From: Paenibacillus_E violae
GTDB lineage: Bacteria > Bacillota > Bacilli > Paenibacillales > NBRC-103111
Direction of reading: 5' to 3'
DNA length: 64,000 nucleotides
NCBI RefSeq assembly: GCF_032461945.1
Contig: NZ_JAWCUD010000002.1
Coordinates: 372,001-436,000 of the forward strand
In this document: positions 52,056-59,500 of the stretch, piece after piece
Layout of the letters: each line of letters opens with the position of its first letter
Numbering within the stretch: the stretch's first letter is position 1
Translations under genes and position numbers: made by a program
The notes under the pieces: model-generated
The model's input: only the letters and a program-made list of their open reading frames with translations
The model's database searches: none
Told to the model about the DNA's origin: nothing

Positions 52056-53423
52056 CTATCTCAAAAGGCAAGGTCGTTTGTGGTCAAATTTCCAATTGGG
52101 AATATAAAATTGCATGGCCAGCGCATCATCACGCGCTCCCAAGCCCTCTTGGTTGTATAGCTGATGCGCCTTTTCAATGGCTTCCATGTCAATTTCTACT
52201 CCCAGACCCGGCTTGCTCGGAACATCCACCATGCCCCCAACAATCTGAAACGGCTCCTTGGTTAACTGCTGTCCATCCTGCCAAATCCAGTGTGTATCAA
52301 TGGCCGTAATTTTCCCCGGCGCTGCGGCTGCCACATGGGTAAACATCGCAAGCGATATATCAAAATGGTTGTTCGAGTGAGATCCCCATGTAAGCCCCCA
52401 TTCCTGACACATCTGAGCTACTCTAACAGAGCCCTGCATCGTCCAGAAATGTGGATCAGCTAACGGAATGTCGACAGATTGCAGCTGAATCGTATGGCCC
52501 ATCTGGCGCCAATCGGTAGCGATCATGTTCGTTGCCGTTGGAAGGCCTGTCTCACGCCGGAACTCGGCCATGATCTCACGGCCTGAATAACCGTTTTCTG
52601 CACCGCATGGGTCTTCCGCATAAGCCAATATGTGATGCTGATCACGGCATAGGTGAATCGCCTCAGCTAAAGACCATGCCCCGTTAGGGTCAAGTGTAAT
52701 TCTGGCTTGAGGGAAACGTTCCGCCAGCGCAGTGACCGCTTCAATCTCCTCCTCACCGCGCAGGACGCCACCTTTTAACTTAAAATCGTTAAAGCCATAT
52801 CGTTGATACGCCGCTTCGGCAAGTTTCACCACGGCTTCAGGTGTAAGCGCTTCCTCGTGACGCAGTCGAAACCAGTCATTCGGAGCATTTTCAGCGCCCT
52901 GATACGGAAGGTTTGTCCGATTTCGGTCCCCCACATAGAACAAGTAGCCTAACATTTCTACTTTATCGCGCTGTTGACCTTCTCCTAGCAATGCTGCAAC
53001 CGGTACATCCAAGAATTTACCTAAGAGATCAAGTAATGCCGCTTCCAACGCCGAAACGGCGTGTATTGTGATGCGTAGATCAAAAGTCTGCAAACCGCGT
53101 CCTCCCAGATCCCGATCAGCGAATTGCTTGCGAACTTTAGTAAGAATGTTATTGTATTGGCCGATCGATTGACCGATAACCAGTGGGCTTGTGTCTTCAA
53201 GCGTTTTACGAATATTCTCGCCGCCCGGTACTTCACCAACGCCCGTATGACCTGCACTGTCTTTGAGGATAACGATGTTACGTGTAAAGAATGGAGCATG
53301 CGCTCCACTTAGATTGAAGAGCATACTATCGTGCCCTGCAACTGGAATTACTTTTAGTTCGGTAATAATTGGCGTGCTGGACGCTTGATTTCTCGATTGC
53401 TCATTTAGCAGTTCTTGTTTCAT
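52056..53423 (-). CDS. gudD: Glucarate dehydratase
   Basis: 455 residues from ATG 53423 (MKQELLNEQS), AAAGGGAG upstream, close to the usual 446. Enolase-superfamily enzyme: N-terminal cap, then barrel motifs FNDFKLKGGV (catalytic Lys), RITLDPNGAWS and YAEDPCGAE (metal ligands Asp, Glu), and the catalytic His region GLTWGSHSNNHFDISLAM. It dehydrates D-glucarate/L-idarate to 5-keto-4-deoxyglucarate in the cytoplasm. Single gene; downstream aldolase is not nearby. Fits the uronic/aldaric acid theme of the window. Confidence 0.93.
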   Translation of the reverse strand: MKQELLNEQSRNQASSTPIITELKVIPVAGHDSMLFNLSGAHAPFFTRNIVILKDSAGHTGVGEVPGGENIRKTLEDTSPLVIGQSIGQYNNILTKVRKQFADRDLGGRGLQTFDLRITIHAVSALEAALLDLLGKFLDVPVAALLGEGQQRDKVEMLGYLFYVGDRNRTNLPYQGAENAPNDWFRLRHEEALTPEAVVKLAEAAYQRYGFNDFKLKGGVLRGEEEIEAVTALAERFPQARITLDPNGAWSLAEAIHLCRDQHHILAYAEDPCGAENGYSGREIMAEFRRETGLPTATNMIATDWRQMGHTIQLQSVDIPLADPHFWTMQGSVRVAQMCQEWGLTWGSHSNNHFDISLAMFTHVAAAAPGKITAIDTHWIWQDGQQLTKEPFQIVGGMVDVPSKPGLGVEIDMEAIEKAHQLYNQEGLGARDDALAMQFYIPNWKFDHKRPCLLR

Positions 53424-53595
53424 GGCTGATCTCTCCCTTTCCAATGGATGAATACCAGTTTAATGAAGATGACAACTAATTCGCATAACTTAAGTTAAAT
53501 TGTACCACGTCATCTAGCTCCTAAGTACTTAAATAACTTTTATTCACATATTTTTGTTAGGGAATAATATGCGCTTCGCTGGAGAGGACGTTGAA

Positions 53596-54462
53596 ATGAT
53601 GATTCATTATAAAAAAATGAAGATCGACGGCTGGGAGTTATTTTTTCGCCAAGCCGGTAGTCCGTACAACCCAACCATCATCCTTCTTCATGGTTTTCCA
53701 AGCTCATCCCATATGTTCAGGGATTTGATTCCTCAACTCACAGACCGATTTCATGTCATTGCTCCTGACTATCTAGGGTACGGAAATAGCAGTATGCCTT
53801 CCGTTGAAGAATTTGCGTACACCTTTGAGAATCTATCACTTATGATTGAAAAGCTTATAGATAATCTCTGTATTTCTCACTATATTTTGTACACCCATGA
53901 TTATGGAGGTCCTATCGGCTTCAGACTGGCTGTACGGAATCCGCATCGTATTCTAGGATTCGTTATTCAGAATGCTGTGGTTAGTGAAGACGGATTAGGG
54001 AAACCGTTCGATCTTTTCAAAGCACTTTGGGCGGATCGAAATCCTGCAACTGAAGCGGCCTTTGCCCAGCTTGCAACCTTTCATTTTACAAAAATGCAGT
54101 ATGTAACGGGCGTGTGTCATCCCTATCGAATTAGTCCCGATGGTTACCTAATGGACCAGTTATTTTTGGATCGACCCGGTAATAGCCAAATTCAGTTGGA
54201 ATTGGGCTACGATTATCGGACCAACGTCGAACAATACCCTGTTTGGCAGCAATACTTGCGAACTTATCAACCTCCTACGCTTATAACCTGGGGCAAAAAT
54301 GATTTTATTTTTACGGTGCAAGGAGCTCTTGCTTTCGGAGAACTATTAACATGTGTGGAAACTCACTTTTTATGCGGGGGACATTTTGTTCTGGAAGAGC
54401 AAAGTCAGCAAGTTGCGGAGCTTATCAAGTGCTTTTTTGGCCGTATCTATGCGCGAAAATAA
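53596..54462 (+). CDS. Alpha/beta hydrolase (epoxide hydrolase/haloalkane dehalogenase-like)
   Basis: 288 residues from ATG 53596 (GGAGAGG upstream; a second ATG follows directly). Oxyanion motif HGFPSSSHMFRDL, nucleophile Asp in YTHDYGGPIGFRLAV (an Asp rather than Ser, typical of epoxide hydrolases and dehalogenases), acid Asp in ITWGKNDFIFT and His in CGGHFVLEE. Substrate unknown. Single gene with a terminator. Confidence 0.9.
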   Translation: MMIHYKKMKIDGWELFFRQAGSPYNPTIILLHGFPSSSHMFRDLIPQLTDRFHVIAPDYLGYGNSSMPSVEEFAYTFENLSLMIEKLIDNLCISHYILYTHDYGGPIGFRLAVRNPHRILGFVIQNAVVSEDGLGKPFDLFKALWADRNPATEAAFAQLATFHFTKMQYVTGVCHPYRISPDGYLMDQLFLDRPGNSQIQLELGYDYRTNVEQYPVWQQYLRTYQPPTLITWGKNDFIFTVQGALAFGELLTCVETHFLCGGHFVLEEQSQQVAELIKCFFGRIYARK

Positions 54463-54467
54463 ACGAA

Positions 54468-54500
54468 AAAGGAGCTGCCGTCAGGCAAGCTCCTTCTCTA
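54468..54500. terminator. Terminator between convergent genes
   Basis: GGAGCT...AGCTCC stem with inner GCC/GGC pairing; the minus strand has a TTTTT tail, so it best serves the c-di-AMP riboswitch gene, with weaker action for the hydrolase gene. Confidence 0.65.
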
Positions 54501-54513
54501 TTGTTGAAAATCG

Positions 54514-54897
54514 TTAATTCGTATGGCTGATGTACGCTCTGAGGCAAGGATACGGACCACTGAAAATATGCGCCATGGCTACGATAAAGTTAAGGTGATC
54601 CAGTAAAATTTGGAGAGTGGTTCCGACGAGATGGGCTAGCGATTGTTCAACCGCTAATTCCTTTTCTGAACTCAGTTGGTTAAGCAGCTCATTATTTTGA
54701 GCGACCGTTTTACTAATTTCCATTAACGTCTGTGTTTCGACGTCTGATGGCCGGTAAGCCAAATTCGGAAATTGAATGTCGTACGTCTCCAACCGCTGTT
54801 TCAAATGAAGAATCTCATGTTGGCGCTGTACGGAATCGTTGGCTCTCTTCCATGGAAAAAGATTCTTCCATTCTTTGGTTACTTTCATAAGCAGCAT
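54514..54897 (-). CDS. Unknown 127-residue protein under c-di-AMP riboswitch control
   Basis: No family recognised. AGGAGG lies 8 bases before the ATG. The protein starts MLLMKVTKEWKNLFPWK, is helical and charged to about residue 90 (HEILHLKQRLETYDIQ, NNELLNQLSSEKELAVEQ) and ends in a moderately hydrophobic stretch LLDHLNFIVAMAHIFSGPYP, which could be a membrane-associated helix. No signal peptide. Its 5' leader is a c-di-AMP (ydaO/yuaA) riboswitch, so expression should track c-di-AMP, a second messenger for osmotic balance and wall state. Expected roles: potassium or osmolyte transport, wall remodelling, or an early sporulation function. Confidence 0.85.
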   Translation of the reverse strand: MLLMKVTKEWKNLFPWKRANDSVQRQHEILHLKQRLETYDIQFPNLAYRPSDVETQTLMEISKTVAQNNELLNQLSSEKELAVEQSLAHLVGTTLQILLDHLNFIVAMAHIFSGPYPCLRAYISHTN

Positions 54898-54905
54898 GTC
54901 TAGTT

Positions 54906-54938
54906 CCTCCTATTTTCTCTAGAAGAGAAAAAGGAAGC
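54906..54938 (-). promoter_or_regulatory. Shine-Dalgarno-sequestering hairpin
   Basis: Between aptamer and start codon, TTTTCTC (54931-54925) and GAGAAAA (54919-54913) form a 7-bp stem over a 5-nt loop, and CTTCCT outside it can pair with AGGAGG (54911-54906) with one wobble. This would hide the ribosome site and serve as the expression platform. Confidence 0.5.
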
Positions 54939-54995
54939 GAGGGAATAGAACCTCAAATCACAATGTTCCATTGAATGTTTCTATCCATTTCTTTC

Positions 54996-55113
54996 TACGC
55001 TGACGAAGTTAGCTGACGGATTCGGGTTGAAAGTTAACCCTAACACTTCACTTTGTGTACTCACCCCAGGAAACTTGGTTCCCCCGCTTCTTTAATCTAA
55101 AGAATTAAGCGTA
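54996..55113 (-). ncRNA. c-di-AMP riboswitch (ydaO/yuaA aptamer)
   Basis: Minus-strand RNA with the family signatures in order: closing stem TACGCT (55113-55108)/AGCGTA (55001-54996), GCGGGGGAACCAAG, CUGGGGUGA, and CCGAAUCCGUCAGCUAAC. This matches the B. subtilis ydaO consensus as I know it. It controls the 127-residue gene at 54897. In this class c-di-AMP binding usually lowers expression. Confidence 0.93.
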
Positions 55114-55179
55114 TTTTATCAATTTACTCCAATGTATACCGAGAAGCAATAGTAATATTTTCTTATCTATTCAATGTCC

Positions 55180-56010
55180 TTAGTCATACATCCCTTGTAA
55201 CCATAACATGATCCGATCTACTACCTCCATATATCTTTGCCCAACAAGCAATCCGGTGTGAGTCGTATCCCAAAGTCCTGTATACTCTGCATGGAGATGC
55301 TCCGCTGTCGCCTTTCCCCGCCGGTCATCCTCTTCACGATTAATTGCTTTAATAACCAAGGCTGGATTAACCATCAAACTGCTGTCTATCGATATCCCAC
55401 CGCTTGCCCCCAAAGAGAAATAAAAATCGTTAAATGCTTTTAATGACTCCACAGTTATATACTTTCTCTGAAAATTAATGTCATCCATTGATTCATCTAT
55501 ACTGGAATTCTCTTCTCGGGATGGTGCGGGCATTAATACTCCTGTTGTCCTTCTAGCTATTTCTTTGTAGGGTACAGCTTCATAAACTTCCTTACTTATG
55601 CTTGTATCGATCACCACTAAGCCTGCAAGTTCGTTGGTTTCAGCCAGCTTCTGGCTCAAAATTCCTCCCATGCTAAATCCTATGAGTATCGGTGGAGCCT
55701 CACACTCGGCCAAAACCTCTTTCATATCCTCCAAATAATCTTCGAATGTTACATTTGTCAAATCGAGCACTCTACTTTTGTAGTGACCTCTCAAATTCAT
55801 AACATAGCAATTCCATCCCTTGTTTATAAAGTGTGGGATGTATTTGCTCCACATCCAACTGCCCGTGTAGGCACCGTGTACAAATAAAAGCGGAGGTTTT
55901 TGGGAGGCTTCCTTCGGTAGCTCCTCTCCCTCGAAAATTTCTATAAATAGATCATTTTCTCCGATATATTTCACACGATGATCTGGCAAATCTTTTGTAT
56001 AATCTTTCAT
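55180..56010 (-). CDS. Alpha/beta hydrolase
   Basis: 276 residues from ATG 56010 (GAGGTG 9 bases upstream). Oxyanion loop VHGAYTGSWMWSKYI, nucleophile Ser in ILIGFSMGGILS (GFSMGG), C-terminal His in TTHTGLLVG. Soluble, serine esterase or lipase class; substrate unknown. It lies 55 bp after the MarR gene, and an operator for that MarR overlaps its leader, so the pair is likely a repressor and its target. Confidence 0.88.
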   Translation of the reverse strand: MKDYTKDLPDHRVKYIGENDLFIEIFEGEELPKEASQKPPLLFVHGAYTGSWMWSKYIPHFINKGWNCYVMNLRGHYKSRVLDLTNVTFEDYLEDMKEVLAECEAPPILIGFSMGGILSQKLAETNELAGLVVIDTSISKEVYEAVPYKEIARRTTGVLMPAPSREENSSIDESMDDINFQRKYITVESLKAFNDFYFSLGASGGISIDSSLMVNPALVIKAINREEDDRRGKATAEHLHAEYTGLWDTTHTGLLVGQRYMEVVDRIMLWLQGMYD

Positions 56011-56031
56011 GATAAGTTTCACCTCGTTATA

Positions 56032-56049
56032 TAGTTTGACATCAAACTA
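56032..56049 (-). promoter_or_regulatory. MarR operator, hydrolase site
   Basis: TAGTTTGACATCAAACTA, 8-bp arms TAGTTTGA/TCAAACTA, identical to the site at 56498-56515 in the marR promoter. It lies between marR and the hydrolase gene, 22 bp before the hydrolase ATG. Confidence 0.75.
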
Positions 56050-56064
56050 TTAGTCTAAAAAAAT

Positions 56065-56487
56065 TTAAAAATTGTTATAAATTTTCGTTAGAATTCTCAG
56101 TAATTCTTCCTTTTCTTTATCCGTAATGTCCATGTAAAATACATCTAACATTTTTTCTGAGATGGTTTCAAATATCGGTTTCAGTTCCTCCCCTTTTGGC
56201 GTTAAGGCAACATAGACGACCCTTGAATCTACGGTGTCCCTTTCCTTTGTCACGTATCCTAGACGGACCAATTTATCTACGAGTGCAGTCACTGTAGACT
56301 TATCTTTATCAATTTTCTTGGCAATCTCCGCCATAGTCAATCTAGGCATCTTAAATAGAGCAAAGATAATATCCCCATGTGAAATGGCAATATCGTCGAC
56401 CCCATATTTCGCCATCTCGGCTATGATAAACCGATTGGTCTTTTCTCTGATTCTGGAAATAATTGATACAGCGTCTCTTGGTTTCAT
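56065..56487 (-). CDS. MarR-family regulator with leaderless start
   Basis: 140 residues from ATG 56487 (MKPRDAVSIIS), the usual MarR length. The frame runs to 56703, but that would overlap the pectate lyase gene and read through a perfect promoter. Winged helix: FALFKMPRLTMAEIAKKIDKDKSTVTALVDKLVRLGYVTKERD. The -10 TATAAT ends 7 bases before the ATG, so transcription begins at or within a base of the start codon and the mRNA would lack a ribosome site. Likely represses itself and the hydrolase at 55180 through identical operators. Confidence 0.9.
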   Translation of the reverse strand: MKPRDAVSIISRIREKTNRFIIAEMAKYGVDDIAISHGDIIFALFKMPRLTMAEIAKKIDKDKSTVTALVDKLVRLGYVTKERDTVDSRVVYVALTPKGEELKPIFETISEKMLDVFYMDITDKEKEELLRILTKIYNNF

Positions 56488-56493
56488 ATCTGT

Positions 56494-56522
56494 ATTATAG
56501 TTTGACATCAAACTAATGTCAA
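56494..56522 (-). promoter_or_regulatory. Perfect sigma-A promoter of marR with embedded operator
   Basis: TTGACA (56522-56517), exactly 17 bases, TATAAT (56499-56494). The operator (56498-56515) covers the whole spacer, so the repressor would exclude RNA polymerase. Confidence 0.88.
56498..56515 (-). promoter_or_regulatory. MarR operator, marR site
   Basis: TAGTTTGACATCAAACTA, same 18 bases as at 56032-56049, occupying the spacer of the marR promoter. Confidence 0.78.
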
Positions 56523-56569
56523 ATATATTTGAGGCAGCCGATGCAACTAGCCGGCTGCCTCGAACATTG

Positions 56570-57682
56570 TCACAAATCCACTTTATACATACAAGGAACG
56601 CCCTCCATATCAGAGGTAAAGATGATAAATGTGCCATCTGGAGAAAAAGCCGGATGCGGATGAGCATCCTGTGTGTTACCGTATGACTTCCAGCTAGTTC
56701 CATGGGAGCATAAACGCTCTTCTTGCCTCCGTTCTACATCCACTAAATAGATGAAGTGCTGCTCGGGCAGCTGCCCGTCCCCGACGATCATCGTATGATT
56801 GGCATTCGAAATAAAGTGGCAATACTTAGAGCAATTCATCCAGATTTCTTCCTCTAATGTCTCCGAGTCCATGAAACGGATACTTTCGTGATAGAGATCA
56901 TCTTTATGTCTGTACACATAAGCGAATCTAGAGCCATCGGCAAGCCAATATTCATGTGTGATGAGCTCATCATGCGTCTGTTCCTTCGCACAGCGCAGCA
57001 GCGTCCCGTCCTTTTGGACTAGCCAGAGTCTGGCATCAATCAAATGCCCAGGACCTTCATGACAAAATAAAATGGTTGATGGGTCATTGGGACGAATTTG
57101 CGGATGCCCCAGCCAGCAGTCCAGCTCCTCATGCGCGATATGGCTGGTTCGCTGTTCGATATCCAGGTAGATGATTCGGCAGTGCGGCTTCGCTGCCCAT
57201 TGTGGCTCGAAGTTGGACCAGTCCCCTTTGCCCGGTACAACATCCTTTTCATTAATTTCGACCAGAACGAGATACTTGTCATCTGAGCTGAGGCCGGGAT
57301 TCGCATTGGATTTCCAGCCTGCAGGTGATGTATAGAGAACGTCTTCCTTCAGCGTCGTCATATCCAATCGCATAATCCGCTGATCTCGGCAATAGATCAA
57401 GTAGTTATCGTCACTCGTCAGACTGCAGCTGAAATCGTGAATATCGGGTCCTTCCGTTAATTGCAGAGCCGATCCATCGTTCAGATCCATCTTGTAAAGC
57501 TGACGGAATCCCTCTCGCTCACTAGCGTAAATGAGATAGCGATTGTCGTTTGTAATCATTTTATAATAAAAATAAGGATGATGATTTACCTGCTCCGGGG
57601 CTGTCAAACGAGTCATAGATCGGCCCGTGTAGGCATCGACAAACGGATGGAACTCGTTACGAATCGTAGATCCTTTAGCCAT
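56570..57682 (-). CDS. PL22-family oligogalacturonate lyase
   Basis: 370 residues, seven-bladed propeller of PL22. Family markers: NHHPYFYYKMITND near residue 33, ASEREGFRQLYKMD, the Mn-site histidines and Gln in GHPQIRPNDP, FCHEGPGH, THEYWLADGSRF and DAHPHPAFSPDG. It splits (unsaturated) oligogalacturonates into 4-deoxy-L-threo-5-hexosulose uronate in the cytoplasm, a step in pectin use. GGAG lies 9 bases upstream of the ATG. Last gene of the pectin-fragment operon. Confidence 0.92.
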   Translation of the reverse strand: MAKGSTIRNEFHPFVDAYTGRSMTRLTAPEQVNHHPYFYYKMITNDNRYLIYASEREGFRQLYKMDLNDGSALQLTEGPDIHDFSCSLTSDDNYLIYCRDQRIMRLDMTTLKEDVLYTSPAGWKSNANPGLSSDDKYLVLVEINEKDVVPGKGDWSNFEPQWAAKPHCRIIYLDIEQRTSHIAHEELDCWLGHPQIRPNDPSTILFCHEGPGHLIDARLWLVQKDGTLLRCAKEQTHDELITHEYWLADGSRFAYVYRHKDDLYHESIRFMDSETLEEEIWMNCSKYCHFISNANHTMIVGDGQLPEQHFIYLVDVERRQEERLCSHGTSWKSYGNTQDAHPHPAFSPDGTFIIFTSDMEGVPCMYKVDL

Positions 57683-57707
57683 CTGTGATCACTCCATTCT
57701 CTTAATG

Positions 57708-59420
57708 TTAGGGACGAGGCCGCAGCATTTTCATCTTCTCAGCAGGTTTAAGCGGTAAGGTCAATTGAAGCGGCGAGCGGTTAGGGGTACGGAATACCGC
57801 CCGAACCTCTGCGTTCGCTTCTAAGACGGAAGCCGAAGTGTCGAGCTCTTCTCCTTGTTCGCCCAAACGCCATGCAAACAGAAGCAGCGCTTCCTGCATA
57901 CGATCAAAAGCAAATCTCTTCCGCTCGCCGGCGTAGATAACATAGTCAAGGAACAGTTTATCCTGTTCCTGCCTGAGCTCCCAGCTTGGCTGTTCCCCGT
58001 CAAAGGCTGCGAATATTCTTTTCACCTGCAGCGTCTGCTCTGCTACGTGTACTGTAGCTGCTTCGGCTTCTCGCGAGACAGCTTCTGCCCTAACCTCATG
58101 CAGGCTTCCTCCAATCTCAAAGCGAACTCTTAGGTCCGCTGATTCGATGGCACCATCAATGGGATCGAGCCCAATGTGCGTATTGCCGCCATTTGTGCAA
58201 AATCCGATGCCGAACAACACATCCTTCCCCTTTTGAACACTGGAATAGATACCGGAAGAATAGTCATAACCTTCGTTCAGCAGGCGCAAATGAATATAGG
58301 TAGATGCATCACCGTTGCGTACATAAGCTAGCAAATTGCGGCGCTGATTCCACATCACATCTTTGCTGAAGGTTCCCACACTAACCGGCCCTTCCATATA
58401 CGTAGTTGCTTGGTTAACAATGTCGCCAGCCTCGTCTTTGCTAATTGTTTGTACATGTTCCGCTGTCTCTGTTCGTTTGAACGCCGGTATGTACTTCTCA
58501 GGACATCCAATATCATTGCCATACCAATCCAGATTGTATGTCAGTTGATCGACTGGCATGAAGTCCAACTCACCTCGGCTGGCAATCTGCAAGAAGGATA
58601 AAACTTCCGGCGTCATCATCGTATGATAGGCACGGCTGTGCGGGCCTGACCATTGCTTGCTGGGGACATGGAAATGCTCGGCCACCATCCCCCATGCCAC
58701 ATCCAGCATTTCCGAGCTGAGCTGTTTCGCTTCCGCAACTCGGGTCGCTGTATGAATGCTCGACAATTCCTGTATCGCCACGATCGTATATGTCGGACTG
58801 TTATACTCCTGGAACGTTCCCAGCTGTTTCGTGTACTCGCTGAAAAGACGTAACCGCTCCAAGCCATAATTCAAGTACTTTTCTTCGCCATAGACCTCGC
58901 CTGTAAGCAACGTAACGAAGGCGCCCATTATGGCAATGTTCGTATAGCTAGGACCGACATTTCGCTTGATAATGGCGTCGCATGCACAATAAAGCGCATG
59001 CCTCATTTGTTCGCGCAGACCCGGGCTCAGGATATCGGAATGCCTCTGCTCGGCCAGCACCAGCCGCTTTCCGCAGAAGTCCGCCCAATTCCAGTCTGGC
59101 GGAGCCATCCTCTCCAGCGGCTCTTCGTAGAACCAAGACCAGATGCCGAAGGTAGCATGCTCCGGATTCTGATCCTGCAGGCTGATTACCTGTTCTAGTA
59201 TGCCTTCTGCTCTTTCGATATGATGAGGCTGACGGCTGTCCAGCATTCCCAGCGCATAAACACACGCTGCCAAGGTGGGGTGAGTAAACGCTACATCTTT
59301 TAACGTACTGTGATAACCCGGCGTATGAAAAGGCTTGCGAACCATCCGCAGTTCAGGCGTATAGTCTTCGTGCCATTTATTAAGCTGATCAAGCAGCATC
59401 TTATTTGCATCCATTGTCAT
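57708..59420 (-). CDS. Putative alpha/alpha-toroid polysaccharide-degrading enzyme, 570 aa
   Basis: Start at ATG 59420 (MTMDANKM), GGGAG 9 bases upstream; the frame reaches 59459 without a site. Residues 40-330 are helical with repeated aromatic/glycine turns (GPSYTNIAIMGAFVTLLTGE, FQEYNSPTYTIVAIQEL, SGPHSRAYHTMM), followed by a beta domain, the general layout of heparinase-like and PL8/PL-type lyases. No signal peptide, so cytoplasmic. I cannot name the family. Its place between an Lpl-type importer and PL22 lyase suggests action on imported pectin or rhamnogalacturonan fragments. Confidence 0.8.
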   Translation of the reverse strand: MTMDANKMLLDQLNKWHEDYTPELRMVRKPFHTPGYHSTLKDVAFTHPTLAACVYALGMLDSRQPHHIERAEGILEQVISLQDQNPEHATFGIWSWFYEEPLERMAPPDWNWADFCGKRLVLAEQRHSDILSPGLREQMRHALYCACDAIIKRNVGPSYTNIAIMGAFVTLLTGEVYGEEKYLNYGLERLRLFSEYTKQLGTFQEYNSPTYTIVAIQELSSIHTATRVAEAKQLSSEMLDVAWGMVAEHFHVPSKQWSGPHSRAYHTMMTPEVLSFLQIASRGELDFMPVDQLTYNLDWYGNDIGCPEKYIPAFKRTETAEHVQTISKDEAGDIVNQATTYMEGPVSVGTFSKDVMWNQRRNLLAYVRNGDASTYIHLRLLNEGYDYSSGIYSSVQKGKDVLFGIGFCTNGGNTHIGLDPIDGAIESADLRVRFEIGGSLHEVRAEAVSREAEAATVHVAEQTLQVKRIFAAFDGEQPSWELRQEQDKLFLDYVIYAGERKRFAFDRMQEALLLFAWRLGEQGEELDTSASVLEANAEVRAVFRTPNRSPLQLTLPLKPAEKMKMLRPRP

Positions 59421-59449
59421 TTGATTACACTCCCTTATTCGAATGAAAT

Positions 59450-59481
59450 AGCCCCCCAACTCCTGTTCGAATCGGGAGGCT
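59450..59481 (-). other. Intercistronic hairpin after the binding-protein gene
   Basis: Minus strand AGCCTCCC / GGGGGGCT with a 16-nt loop, no T tract. Such hairpins stabilise the mRNA of the binding protein so that it is made in excess over downstream gene products. Confidence 0.6.
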
Positions 59482-59500
59482 GCTTAGCCTTCAATGAAGT

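Noticed and set aside
56488..56703. Longer N-terminus for the MarR gene
   Set aside because: Overlaps the PL22 gene and reads across a perfect promoter and operator; the 140-residue version has normal length.
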